Shown: one piece after another, positions 35,189 through 47,942 of the stretch
Layout: each line of letters opens with the position of its first letter
Numbering within the stretch: the first letter of the stretch is position 1
Origin: Hoplostethus atlanticus
Taxonomy: Eukaryota; Chordata; Actinopteri; Trachichthyiformes; Trachichthyidae
Assembly (NCBI GenBank): GCA_034670405.1
Contig: JAXDDX010000033.1
Location: 3,436,501-3,500,500, forward strand
Direction of reading: 5' to 3'
Length of the DNA stretch: 64,000 nucleotides
Program-made: the position numbers and the translations under genes
The notes under the pieces: generated by a model
Told to the model about the DNA's origin: nothing
The model's input: only the letters and a program-made list of their open reading frames with translations
Database searches by the model: none

Positions 35189-36930
35189 TCTTGTTTTGTC
35201 CAACAATGATTTCTTGCACAGCTTCTTCCTCTCAGATGTGAAATAAGCAATGTGTCCCAACGTTTGTGTGTATGAAATCATTTCAGACAGATAAGTGCTT
35301 CGTTTCTTTCATTACCTTCCTCTCGTCTGGCCTTGGCCTCGGGGGTAAACGCTGGCAGCACGAACGGATCCAAGACTTTGTTTGTGCTTTAAAATTGATA
35401 AGTGAATCAGAAGAAAGTATTACGTATTAATTATTAATTTCACAATGTGACACGAAAAATAAATCACCAGATCAAACTAGTTTAAATAAATCAGAAGGAG
35501 TCCGCGTTCAGCGAAGGTGAAGTGTGTCGCCCTGAATAACAACGGGCTGTTTTTAGGACCTCCAGTACAGTCCTAATGTAATGATGCTCCCTGCACCGGA
35601 CCCTGTGGACTTGTCTCTTAATGACCCACTATATCAATTGGAAAATTACTATCAGGATTGCTCAGGGACGGACCACTCTCCAGCCGGGCCCACAGTGTTA
35701 GCCCTGATATAAAGGGATAAAAACACATCTTCCCCCCCATAGCTGAAAGGAGTATTAGTTCCCAAGCAAGGAGACGTCGTAATCCAGACTGCTTCAGTGC
35801 TGCCATTTTCATGTAAACAATCTCAACCAACAACAACAACAAAACCCGTCCATAGCGTTTTGATGTTTAATGCTCTAACTATGAGCATGAATCCAACATC
35901 AGTGGTTTTCAGATATGCTTGGATCCCACTTGGGCCACTGGCAGATTAAAACAAGTCCCCTTATTATTATGGGGGATTTAAGCATTAAATAGCTCACATG
36001 TTCAAGGGCCATAAGGAATACTGAGGAAGAGATGTTTACTGTAAGGAAATCTATTTTAAAATACATTTTTCTGATCAATTTGACCAAATTATTGACGGAC
36101 GGATGGATTCTACTTTGTGTGCAGACATGTGAAAAGCATATCGCACCAGACATGCCTGTAATTTGACGTTGGCCCTCGTCCAGACGAGGAATTAAGATCT
36201 GATCTCTGTTAGTTTGATTGGTCGGACTGGGATCCTTCAGAGAAATAGTGCACGACAGAACAAAACACCGAGCTCAGAGGCATTGATTCACTAATGACTC
36301 ATTGATTAGAGAACTGGTCCAATCTTCTGGTAATAAGGGCTATTCTCTACTGTCCTAATAAGGGCAATCAGTACATGGTCAATAGCAGTCCAATAACAGT
36401 CCATGGAGACAGTGGGAGGCTAAACTGTATATTTAGCCTTACAGCACCTCCTCCCCTGTATTGACTCATATCTCGTCTGAACAGTTCACATCTTTGATAT
36501 TTCAGTTTAGACAAAATTTATACTGCTGATTCAGGAACCTGATCACTCTACCTGCTCTCTGCATTACATAACGACAAAACTAACCGAGTGCACTAATGAA
36601 TAGAAAACTGTTGACGTATTTTTTCAGCCCAAGAATGCAAAAGGACATTTCTCTCAAATTAAAAATAGCCACACTGACAGACAAGTGCAATATGAATTTC
36701 TTGAAATGTCTCTCATTTCTCAAATGTCTGTCAAGAGCCGTCTAATGAAATACAGTAAGTGATTTCTCTGCCAAGATTTCTGTTTCTCTCTCTTTTCACC
36801 ACCCCATCCCCCCATCCCCCCCTGTAGAGGACACTTTCATTTATGGCAAGAAAATGAGCCATTATCATTTAGTATTCTTTGAGATTAAGATGCAAGCAGC
36901 CAGCATATACTGCAATGAGCGAGCGAGGCT

Positions 36931-36961
36931 AGAGAGAGAGAGCGAGAGCGAGAGAGAGAGG
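36931..36961 (+). repeat. imperfect (GA)n microsatellite
   Basis: AGAGAGAGAGAGCGAGAGCGAGAGAGAGAG, interrupted by two GC steps. Confidence 0.9.
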
Positions 36962-39900
36962 CTACAGGAGGTTAGGGTTGCAGCTGAATGAAATGGACAG
37001 CACAGTGGGTTGGACTGTGGTGCTCAGCATGTGGCAAAAGTGGTTAAATAGGTTTCCCAGCTATTACGTGAGCGGCGTCGAGGCACAACGCAGCATCAGT
37101 TGAGATCAAATACCCGCCGTTTGAAATAAAGTGGCACCAGATTAAAGGTCTTAAGTATCAGCGCTTGAACAGCTCTTCATTATGTTGTGTAAACATATAT
37201 GGAGTTTAGTTGGAAAGTGATTGGAAGAATTTTAGTAACTGTTTATTGAGGGGAGCCAATCAAGAACAGTTGTGATGGGTTGATCGGAGTTAGTCTGAAA
37301 CGGCTAAAAAAGATGTTATTTTTTACCATTCAAACACAAATCTATCAATATCTACATGAAACATCTTTGCTCATAAATACATATAAATAGAGGAAACTTA
37401 GTTTGAAACAGATTATGGTGCTTTTAAAGTAGGAGTTGAGAAAATGATAACACCATCTGGATTTTGGATATGAACTCTTGACTCGTGTTTCACTCTTATT
37501 GCATGTTGTATATACCGTGCTTACATCATGCCTGGTAGATTGCAGTACACTCCTCAAGTGCACCTTGTTAGAGTCCTGCACTCTGGAGGATCATGTGATC
37601 TAACTACATGTACTGCAGCATTACTGCAGCAGATGTAAAGATCAAGAGGCCGCTGGTGTCTGAGGTCCAGGAGAGGAAGTCAACATGTCAGCTTGGTTTT
37701 CTGTGAACAAGTCTCGTTTTCTTTGCACTGTACTTTATATGCAGTACAGTAGGAATATATGAGGCATGGTTCTGGACGTGCAGCGAGGTTGACTGGTGGC
37801 CTCTGTCATCAGGCATGTGGCTGATGAAATTCATGACCCCGGAAAGTTGAGTTGGAATTATGTGCATTGAATTTGTGTGTGATTCTTGAATTCCTTGATT
37901 TGTATCTGATTTATTGTGTGTATTTGTTTGAATTTTCACAGCATTAATTTTCAGTTTACTTGAAAAAAAGAAAACAAAATGATTCATTTCTACTGGACAC
38001 ATTTGTAAGCTCTATTCAACCTTTCAAAGAATGGACAAGCCACAATTTCAAACTCACTCCTAAAGCTTTCAGATTTCAGTTCCAGTCTCCAAAAGCTTTC
38101 AGCCTGAATTCTAACATTACCTGGACAATTATGAAAAGCAGTAGATTGTACTCAAACTGCCCTCAGACCAGTCAGGGAAGTGAGTCTGTTGCCTTTTTCA
38201 TCAGGAGACCAGAATAAAAAGCAGGACTTTGGTTCAGAACCTACAAAATAAACCATTACAAATTGTGTTTTGAAAAATACAGACTACAGATGTCAAAATA
38301 AATGATGTATTTATGAGAGAATCTGTAGTAAATGAAAATACAATACAGACATGTAGTCCTATGCAAGATGTCATATATATAAACTGCACAAGCCTGCCAA
38401 AAATATACCGAGACATTTTAAAACCTATACCAGACAACTTGGAAGGGACTCTACTAACTCTATCCAATAAAAGTCCATTTTAATCCATATCAGTGCCACA
38501 CTAGCTCCTAAAGGCTGCAGCGGGAGAGTCACAGGTCCTGGTGTCGGCCCAGTCACAACGACCCACAGGTCAGACGCCCTGCACTTGCCAAGTAGTCAGG
38601 CTGTCAAAATGACACAACATACCACAGACGGCAATACGGGTTTAGATGGACTTCCTCTCAGTGATCTGACCGGTTTTTGTGTTTAAGTCATCAAAAATAA
38701 TATTTCAGCTAAATGGGCCCATCCATCAGGAAATACCATGCAGCATTATGCACTGTATTGCTGTTAGTAGCTATTAAACAGCTACAATTTCATCCCATGT
38801 TTTATGTAATAATGTTTTGCCCCTGAAGGCCCCTTGCGACTGTGTGGGAAGCGTGAGGCACCAACAGAGGGGGTAGGGGGGGCGGGGCTTCCTCATACAG
38901 CGAGCGAGCAGAGCCTTCTGAGCGCCGTTCACTGTTTTCAATGAGGTGAGGTAAATATGGGAGATAATGGTGTAAATATCGGTACAGTCATTTAGCGACA
39001 AAACACTTTAGAGCTGTGTAGAGGAAGCTGATGGTCATTTGATGCCGTTTTTCGCCAACCAGGCCCCGTTCGCCTCCATTGCTTTGGAGAGAGTAGAATG
39101 ACCTCAAGATGTCATTGTAATTAATTTCCATTCATCTTGAGTCCACATGAGACCCGTTCAAAAAAACCTTGGAGGAAATCCTGACCACATACTGCTGCAG
39201 GAAGCGGCTGGTCGAAGAGGAATTCTGACATATACCAACAGAGATACTGCATGTGGAAAAAAAAAAACATAGAAAGTTTGGTAAAGCAGAGTACAGCGTC
39301 TAGGATTCCTCCGAGGTTTTGACCGGGTCATGTTCAGACTGCAAAATGCAACTCAATGCAAATGAAATGCAGCGAGGGCTATCCGGGCCGGGCAGCAGGC
39401 GCTCCGGGGGCCGGCGCTCGCTGTGCGTTTGGCGGTCGTACCGACTACGATTTGTCAGTTTTCACCCGACATGCAGGGTGAGAAGGCAATGACAGGATTC
39501 TCACTTTGGGGTGAACTGTTCCTCTACGCATTCAGCTATCCAGCCATGCCTCACTTCATGTTTTAATGGTTGTTTTACTCATCAAAACCATTTAGCGACC
39601 ATGTTTTTAAATATTAAAGTGAATCTTTGGATGTAATTGTTTCGTTTTCCACCAGGCAGCCCGCCACGCTCGGCTCTGGCCTACATCAGGCTGGCACTGC
39701 GAAGAGGGGAAATATTTATTTTTGGTTACGCACGCTTATAGGCCACGTGCACTCACACCACCACGTCCCTGCATTTCGGGGTCGAGGACAGATGCCTTTG
39801 CTAATAGGCTGTTCCTCACATACTTGATATTTCTCATCCAAGGCTGCACTTATTTTTTTTTGTTTCACGCTGCTTGTTAAATTGTGTCACCCTGAGAAGG

Positions 39901-40589
39901 GGCCAGTAGGTCTTCCAACAGCTGCTGCAGCACAGCGCCGCAAAGTTGGTTAGAGGTGTTTGGTAGCGGGCCGGCAACCAAAAACGACTTTCGTGGCCGG
40001 GGCTCGCTCCAAAACGAACTACCGTTTTTGCTCGGCGGCGCCCCGTTTTGGTAGAGCAATCCTGCTGACGAGAAATAAAAGAGGCTAAAATCAAATTAAT
40101 ATAAAAAAGCAGGTGATCTAATCTAGGTTATTTCAGTAACATAACCTAATTAATTGCAGCAAATTTGGTCGCATTGTCTATTTGAAATGAATAATGAGGT
40201 GCAGAGATGGCAGATTTTCATTAAGGCGACCGCGTATTACCGCGCTAAGTTGTGTTGGGGGAGTTTAAGCTCCATCTGCTCTTTCTGTAACTTTTCCTGT
40301 TTTGTCAGCGCTGTGAAAAAGTGTTCACCAGATTCCTGCGCAAACCCAAGGCTCAGGTTGTCTGGGCTTTTTCAGCTGTCGTCGTATTTTGTAACTGCCA
40401 AATGCAGATTGTGACTGAAACAATTCATCCGTGGCCAAACCTGACTGCCTCAGAGCGTTTGCCTGTCGTGATGAACATTTCCTTCTCATCCGGTGATGAG
40501 TCTTAAGAGCAGAGTGAGGCGGCCATCTGCAATATGACTCTCCGGCACTGCGGTCTCAGATACCAGTCTTTACTGAGATAGTAGCCATA

Positions 40590-40925
40590 TTTATTATCCA
40601 CATATCCAAGAAACACTACCCTGACCCTTCCTCTTAACACTTGCTTATATGTCGTCAATTATTTGTCTGAGCTCTTGTTTATTGGCTCTTGTTTATTTGA
40701 TTCTCTTATTTGTCTCATTTGTTTAAGATATAGTAGGTTGCTAACTTATTGCACTTTTACCTTAACACTAGTTATGCTCTTAGTTGCTTGTTTAGGAAGG
40801 AAATGCACTTATGATTTCTGGTGACTAGTAGTTCTCTACCTACCTATGTTGAATGCACTTATTGTAAGTCGCTTTGGATAAAAGCTTCTGCTAAACGACT
40901 GTAATGTAATGTAATGTAATGTAAA
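40590..40925 (+). mobile_element. 3' tail of an L2-like LINE ending in (TGTAA)n
   Basis: The end reads ATTGTAAGTCGCTTTGGATA, then AAAGCTTCTGCTAAACGACTG, then five TGTAA units. This is the abundant 3' terminus of fish L2-clade LINEs (and of SINEs that borrow it), which finish in short tandem pentamers. The 5' boundary is uncertain because these insertions are usually 5'-truncated. No reverse transcriptase frame is present. A diverged relative is at 55900-55948. Confidence 0.6.
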
Positions 40926-43900
40926 AAATAGCAGATAGTTAGTGTCTTTAAAGTCACTAACAAGGCTTTCCCTCATCTTTATGTACATTTCGGGCATTGC
41001 GGTGTCAGAAAAATATGTTCTGCTTGCAAGTTCCTATTGTTTGTCAGTTGCTCGTGACATGGATTTGAAGGCGTCTCCACTGTACGCAATTGCATCATCT
41101 CATCAACCAAGTTGCCACGAAGTCGGTGAGCGCCGTCCATTTGTTGCCGCTACAGTGACACTTTACAACTCTTGCAAAAGCCTCTTGACACTCCCAGTTG
41201 TCGCCGGCTGCTGGTTGAGTTTTTTTCTCGTGAGTTGTGGGAAAAAGCGTAGGATGTGCTGTCCTAAGATGTGAAATCACTTATTCTATACGGAGTTGGA
41301 TTTGACATATAGGTCACCGTGGTCAAACTATTACCCTGTACTTAGACAATGCAGGCCCGGAAGACTCTGCCTCCAGGATATGCTGTCACCCCGGCACCGA
41401 GAGTACAGCATGCAGTGGAAAGATAGTCACCAAAATAAGTGTGACTGGCTGAGCAGAAACACAAAGACCAACAGACTTGACCGGAGCGTTCTCTTTCTTG
41501 ATCGGCTGGAGGGCAGTTGGATTTTACCTGCCATGTACTGACGGATGTTACCGGAACCTGATTTTAAAGAGTCAATAGAGCTTGTAGAATTACACTATAG
41601 CTAACATTGTTTCAATTAAATAAAAGCTAATTTTTGAGAAACTGCATTTCAAGCAAATAAATATATTTCCATAGTTTGAAAAATTCAGAGATAAATCATG
41701 GAATTCGATTTCAAGAATCAGACAGTGCAGTTTCAGCCCATTGGAGTTTAGTTTATCTTAGTTAAGTTTAGCTTAGCTTAGTTTAGTTTAGCTTAGCGTA
41801 GCTTAGTTAAATGTCTGTGTAGTGTAGTGTAGTTTAGCTTAGCTTAGCTTAGTTTAGCGTAGTGTAGTGTAGTGTAGTTTAGCTTTGCGTAGTGTAGTTT
41901 AGCTTAGCTTTGGTTAGCTTAGCTTAGTTTAGTTTAGCTTAGTGTAGTGTAGTGTAGTTTAGCTTAGCTTAGCCTAGTTTAGTGTAGTGTAGTGTAGTGT
42001 ATTTTAGCTTAGCTTAGCTTAGTTTAGTTTAGTTTGCACACTAATAAACACAGAAGCGAAGTGATAAACCATGAGAGAAAATACAAATTTGTTTAGAGGA
42101 GCTGAAAACATATTCAAGCATCTCACTTTAAAAGCATTTCATAGTCAACATTGGCGTGAAGAGAATTCAAGAGACAATGACAATCTGAATCAGACCACCG
42201 CTGAACCACTCAAGAGAAGCTCGGTATTTACCTGGCAAATGTTGGAGAGCTATGTTTACAATAATAAACTGATTGACATGGGGTAGGGGAGCTGTTTGGT
42301 CAAACACGAGAACAATCAATAGGGACTCTTTGTTTTGCTTGGCAAACTGAGTCCCGGAGTGGGCCCTGTAAAATTCGGTACAATATTTGACGTGCTAATA
42401 TTGCTTTGAGTGATCATCATTTCCCACTACAACCACATAAGTGGGTAAACAAATCTGAATGATGTGTGCGGTATAAACACGTTGGAGAGCCCTCGGGAGG
42501 ATCCAGCGACACTTAATCACGCATGTAGTTGAGCCTCCCTTCCTGTTTAGACGCGTTGGGGTTTGACCTCTGTGGAAGCTAAGTCTCCGGCATGTGTTAA
42601 ATATGATGCAACGTGTGGCGTAGCATCACAGCATGAAGCATTATGGGATGTCCTTTTGAGACTCTGCTCACGTTCATGCTGTTGCTGAGACAATTATTTT
42701 GTGTTTTTTCTACTGTGTACCATGCGATGCCCATATACAACGTGACATGCTTTCATTATGTTTTGTTCGCATGAGGAGGCACCCACATCTATTTGGTGCT
42801 AGCCCACTTTGACAGGCTAAGGGGTTTCTGCATGCTGCTCTGCTATACAAACCTGACACCCAATTTGACATGTTTAAATTTGACAGATAAAACAGGTATT
42901 CAGTGTTTCCACCACAGGTTTAGGATGGAAAAGCCTCTGAAACAGCATTTAGACCATAGGACACTAAAATGCCACTGAAACCCAGACGGATGATATTGCT
43001 AGCGGGTCTTTAAAGCATGATGACCCACCCCATCTTTTCAACTACGGGCCGTTAAATGAAGAATTAATACAAAAAAAAATCATTATTGAAAAATTAAATG
43101 GCAAAATAAAATTTGCAAAGAAGTCCACTGCAGGTTTTACAGACTGTTTTATGTGGCTGTGGTCAGGGGGGACCCTCCTGACTGTCCGATATCTACTATT
43201 TAATGAAAGACCTAGCCGATCCTGTCCCCTCGTCATCACAGCACCAGTGTGGGTACAGAGCTGGTGGAAGCTGTGTGTAGGTGTGCAGCGCTGTGGAGCC
43301 CAGGTGCCAGAGGGATGGAGAGCCCGGGCTGATGGCACACATCACACTCTGGCCCGGTCTCACGGCGGGAATCACGGTGATGGAAGATGAAGTGGGCTCA
43401 GTCATGTGGAACTAACAGACAGGTTGTTGGGCTGAGAGAGGGAAGCTGCCAATACCTACCCCTCCAAAAAAACACACCTCCTCCTCCGACGCATCGTGTC
43501 AGCGCTACCCTGCGATGCACATACACTCACACACAAAGACACAAAAGCCGCAGAGAAAAAAAAAAAATTGTAAAAAGAAAAAAGTGGGAACGAGAGGTGA
43601 GCCAGTAATCAGAGAACACTTCAGCGGCTTAATCAGCGTCGCTTGTCTGATGAGGAAGAACGCTTCTGGTTTTTGTGGGCAGGAGCCTTCATTAATCATC
43701 CTCAGAAAGAAACACCACTCCACCAAGATTTGAGTTGAGGACCCTCTCTTCCACCCAACCAAAAAAACAAAAAAAACAAAACCTCGTTCCAATCAGCCCA
43801 ATCAGCTTCGGTCAGCTTCAGTGTCCAGAGGTTTAGTGTTTCAAATGAACACCAGACATCTCGGTGCGGTTGTTTGATTGTTATGTGTACGTTCCCGTGC

Positions 43901-44665
43901 CATATTTTCTGGGGGGAAAAAAGACTTTCCATTACGGCGTTGTCAGTCAGGGACGCGTTACGTCCAATCCCCCTCGGGCGGGTCTTTTTCCTTGAGATAA
44001 ACTAAGAGAGAATACAACCAGCAACACTCCTACCATTCCAGGATATTTGAACGTACACTCCACCTATCGCGCCACCCGGGGTCACATGGTTGAGAGTAAT
44101 TCATTTTGCTTTTTCATATGAATTAGATTAAAAAACAAATTACATCCTCCAAGACACGAAGTGCCCTTTAGAGAGTCAACACGTCGGGGTGAGTCGGGGT
44201 GGGAGGTTGGCAATTCATCCGTGACCCTCCAGTCTGAGGAGAATTATATTTCCAGGACACGCACACGCAAGGAGATGCAATAATTTGATTTAACACGGCT
44301 GTGGGATATAATTAATATCACAATGTTATTTAATTAAAACCTGAGCATGAGTAAAATAAAGCCACTGATGATTATTTTGTGCAAATTATCACACGAGCCG
44401 ATTTCAGCACGAGCCGACTTTGAGATTGGCTGGCTCCGAGAATGGACGGGCATTAACTCTGATATTGCTGGTGAAAGTGTCTGTATGTCTGCGCCTTACC
44501 GAAGGGGCTTATTTCAATTATTTCATTTAGCCATTTAGTTCACAGACCTATTCCTCGCACTCTTTGAACCCCCCGGTGAAGAATTAGAAGTGCAGAAAGT
44601 ACAGAACACAGTAAAATAAGAAAAATGAAAAAAAAAATCACCTGTCACCACTGTCACAAAAACAG
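40926..44665. other. non-coding stretch including a pentamer satellite
   Basis: No gene found. The main structure is the TTAGC-type satellite at 41743-42035. The rest is ordinary AT-rich sequence with an A-run near 43557. Confidence 0.6.
41743..42035 (+). repeat. degenerate pentamer satellite (TTAGC / TTAGT / TGTAG)
   Basis: About 290 bases built almost wholly of 5-bp units TTAGC, TTAGT and TGTAG. Phase is kept over most of the array. There is a higher-order rhythm: a block AGTGTAGTGTAGTGTAGTTT recurs at 41861-41880 and 41941-41960. A short non-repeat phrase interrupts it near 41807-41818. Confidence 0.95.
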
Positions 44666-44860
44666 TGGTAGCCTAATGGTTAGGGAAGACAGGATGACAG
44701 GATGACAGAAGGGATGGTAGGCAGTTGAAATCGATGGGAAAACCTGGGTGGGGGGAAGGTAACGAAACCCAGCCTCCCCCCTCCCTCCCTCGTCATCAAG
44801 GTGCCTTTGAGCAGATCTCATACCGCTCAGTTTCTCCAGTGGCGCTGCTCGGCGGCCGGC
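44666..44860 (+). mobile_element. probable tRNA-derived SINE fragment
   Basis: A box-A-like GTAGCCTAATGGTTAGGGAA opens the segment and AAGGTGCCTTTGAGCAGATC, a degenerate form of the CCTTGAGCAAGG module, lies downstream followed by ACCGCTCAGTTTCTCC. This order resembles fish tRNA-derived SINEs. A GACAGGATGACAGGATGACAG triplication sits between. Box B is not clear, so confidence is moderate. Confidence 0.5.
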
Positions 44861-44904
44861 GTTAGAAGACGATGCAGCTATCGGTACCCAGGCGTTTCTG
44901 AGGC

Positions 44905-45390
44905 AATCTGTTGTTTGGTGGTGTATTTTTATGACCGCGGATAACAACGTGAGATATTTCCAGCGCAGCTACAGTGCAGTTCGATAGCATAAAGTGTTTC
45001 AGTGATCTAAAACATTGATGATGCTTTTGGTGTCGGCCAATCAGAATCAAAGAGCAAGAGCTTCTTTCTAGACCGACGATCAACAATCATACATGGACAA
45101 ATCCATCAGAGAAGAGGAGAGATACCAGTTTCTCCACTGACAGTAGCCTCAATACACACATCCTAACATCACAAACTAGCTACTAGCTATATCTATATGT
45201 CCATTTGCCCCGCCTTTGATTGAAAGCAGCAAGTTCACGCCCCTTCTGTGTTGAGGTCACTCGCAGGAAATCGCTAACTGAAGTGAAAGTAGACGAGGCA
45301 CGTTTCATCAAACAATAACTCCTGGAATGCTTTGAGCATCACATATTGATGATATCCTACAGCGGGAGAGTATCCAAGGTGACCACACTC
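44905..45390 (+). repeat. dispersed repeat family X, copy C
   Basis: Collinear with copy B and with the reverse complement of copy A. Among the best shared runs with A are CTTTGATTGAAAGC, TCAGAATCAAAGAGC, GCTTCTTTCTAGAC and GATCTAAAACAT. It extends past copy A to ATAACTCCTG near 45327. No open frame. Confidence 0.7.
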
Positions 45391-45961
45391 ACTAACAATC
45401 AATCAATACTGGCTTTTCATTTTACTGGAGATCAGGTGAAAACCGAGAGCACAGGCCAGGTGGTGAACTGCAGGAATGTTGGTGGCTGAAACGTTGGCGT
45501 AGTAAGGCGTCGTCGCGTTGCCGATGGTGACGATTCAGGACGATTCCTGATGAGATTGATCCACGTGGCGATCAGACAGACGTGCATATCAGACATAACA
45601 CTGATCTCATGTGTGTGTAATACAGCAGATGCACGTCTAATACCAATAATAAGCCTCTGGTATCCGTTCCTTTACCAGTAACCCTCTGATGCATGTCACA
45701 GTCTAATGCGATATCATGCATGTTTGCCATGATACAGCTCATTGCCATCATCTGAGGGATCCATACCGCAGGCCCTCTGGAAACATGTCCTCCTATTGAT
45801 TGCACTGCGTCCTACGAGGACTAGTTAAAATGCTAGTTAAATGGCCAGTTAAGCGGAGGGCCTGCTGAACCGATACAGCCTCTGGACAACACGAGGGACC
45901 AGCAAATATTGATCCACAAAATATCAGCACGTCCAATAGATGTTCGTTTGAAAGAAAGCAA

Positions 45962-45980
45962 TACACACACACACACACAC
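45962..45980 (+). repeat. (AC)n microsatellite
   Basis: About nine AC units. Confidence 0.9.
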
Positions 45981-46019
45981 GACGCAGGTTGTTCTTTTAT
46001 TGTTCCGTAGACGCTTATC

Positions 46020-46130
46020 TATTTCCCGGAGAGATTTTCAATGAGGCAAATTTAATTAAAAATCTGATTAAAATTTCACCTTAACACACCGCTGGATCTA
46101 ATAAAGGGAGATGCAGTGGATCCATATTGA
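46020..46130. promoter_or_regulatory. candidate AT-rich regulatory element
   Basis: Unique sequence with AATTTAATTAAAAATCTGATTAAAATTTCACC, giving several ATTA cores, between microsatellite-bearing flanks. Suggestive of a homeodomain-bound element only; no conservation data available. Confidence 0.2.
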
Positions 46131-46561
46131 CCATAACGCCGTCTCTCTGCCGCCCTATTAAAAGAGTTTGCCCTCTCGTGTAGGTGAAGCCAAGTCTGAG
46201 AAACCTTTTTGGCGGCGTCTCCGGCGGGCCGAGGTCAGACCGTCCAGGTACTCGTCGTCCTCTTCATTTGGGGTTTTTCTTGCTTAGGCCATGTGTGTCG
46301 CAGCCAATCAAAGAGGTGTCTGCAAGAAATTGGGGCAATCACGGAGCCGCCGCCGCCGACCTTGAGCCGTGCCGGTAATACACCGTCGGCCTCGTATAAC
46401 CCATGTTTATAAGACCAGAGCTGCTTCACATTCATAGTACCCAGCAATCCTCAGCACATAAATAAGGCATCCCCACGACACAGTGGAATAATAACTGACC
46501 TCCTTTTTTGCCCAAACCTCAACCCACATGACCTCTCTGCAACCCCAACATGTTTCCAGAC

Positions 46562-46582
46562 AGTGTGTGTGTGTGTGTGTGT
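46562..46582 (+). repeat. (GT)n microsatellite
   Basis: About ten GT units. Confidence 0.9.
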
Positions 46583-47383
46583 TTCATACATAAAAATTGT
46601 CAGACTCGAATTTATTGTGCTCGTATGCGATGATACATGTCGTCTATTATTACGAGCTTGTGCAACTTGCAGACACAAAAGCCCCTTTGATTCGTTCTGT
46701 TCAAGGCTGCCTTTGTGAAGATAGACCGGTTTTGTTTCTAGCGTTTTTAAAGGTTGAGATCTTTGCATTTTCATCACATTAAGACAGATTTTTGTTAGCG
46801 TGGAAAGGCTATCAAATTCACCCACATGGGCGGAAATGATTGGTTGCCGTCTTTATCGCCACAAATCCACACACAGCATTTAGTAAAGGCACAACAGCAC
46901 CGTGCAGGCTGCGTGGTGGTCCTCCCACTCAACGCACAGGAAGCTTTGAATTCATTTCCCCGTGCATGCAGACCGGACGGGAGGGGAAACGCCACAAGGC
47001 ATCATTTTAAATTTCATATCGACATGACAATACGTTTGACTAGGGTGACACTGATTAAACAAGTCTCCTTCACAATGTCCTGACTTGGCAGAACGGTAAA
47101 GTGCGCTCTCAGCAGAGTGCGCCTCTTTCTTGGGTGTGGGGGGGAGAAAAGATAAAAGACGCCTTATTGAGATGTGTCAACGCATCCGTCACATTAAGTA
47201 CTGTAAACATGTGTTGGGAAACTTTCACCTGAAGCTTTCACTGTAAGGCCCTGCAGCGGCCGACAGCGCAAAGGAGATTATTGGAGTGATTGTATTTTTG
47301 TAAAAGTATTAGTCTGTGGAGGATCTTTTCCACACTGGTAGTAATCAAGAAAGTCTCCCACCCTGCATCTATACTGCATCTAT

Positions 47384-47428
47384 CCTACTAGTACTACAGT
47401 AACCACTACTAGTACTACAGTAACCACT
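47384..47428 (+). repeat. tandem duplication of a 22-bp unit
   Basis: ACTAGTACTACAGTAACCACT is repeated directly with only a small spacer difference. Confidence 0.85.
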
Positions 47429-47770
47429 GCACCCTATTCTTTCTCTATACTGTCGACAGAAGTGAACAGGTTCCAACTGTTAATGTGATAATTGACCATT
47501 TAACATAATAAACACTCAATGTAATAATTAGTACATTATTATGGTTTTATTAAATTAACAGGAAGGTTGAAATATTTCAGATTTGTGCAAATTAGATTAT
47601 CAGTTCAATTATTACTTTTTTGAAAAGTGAAACTTGTATCCGTCTTGGTAATAAAACCCAATAATTAATTCATTATCTTCGTTAACAGAATTTTTTTAAA
47701 ACAATGAAAATAAAATAAAATAAGATTATTATTTTATTTTTGACTGAGGAGAAAATTAAATGGCTCATTA

Positions 47771-47793
47771 AGATGATGATGATGATGATGATG
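47771..47793 (+). repeat. (GAT)n microsatellite
   Basis: Seven GAT units. Confidence 0.9.
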
Positions 47794-47878
47794 TTTTTTG
47801 CGTTGTATTCCTGCTTGCTGTTCCAGGTTTACCGCTTAAGGTCAGGGTGAACTCTTTATGCCCTGAAGACAGGCAACA

Positions 47879-47942
47879 ACCCCCCCCCACCCCCCGCTCC
47901 CCCTCATACCCCCCACCTCCACTCAACCTCAACCCCCTCCCC
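47879..47942 (-). other. C-rich block, G-quadruplex-prone on the minus strand
   Basis: Multiple C runs of 4 to 9 separated by one to seven bases on the plus strand, so the minus strand has at least four G runs with short loops. Confidence 0.7.

Larger units (their letters stand above)
25521..40589. other. large non-coding block (gene desert)
   Basis: Fifteen kilobases without a recognisable exon. Microsatellites are listed separately. Several blocks are unique-sequence and rich in TAATTA/ATTAG homeodomain-type sites (27600-27730, 33880-34080, 36580-36760), or moderately GC-rich with long fortuitous open frames on both strands (29690-31310). A run such as TACA/TATA repeats lies at 28250-28310. 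I could not assign any RNA gene. Confidence 0.6.

Noticed and set aside
41743-42035. Telomere-like array because of TTAG units
   Set aside because: Units are TTAGC, TTAGT and TGTAG, not TTAGGG, and the array is internal; it is a pentamer satellite.
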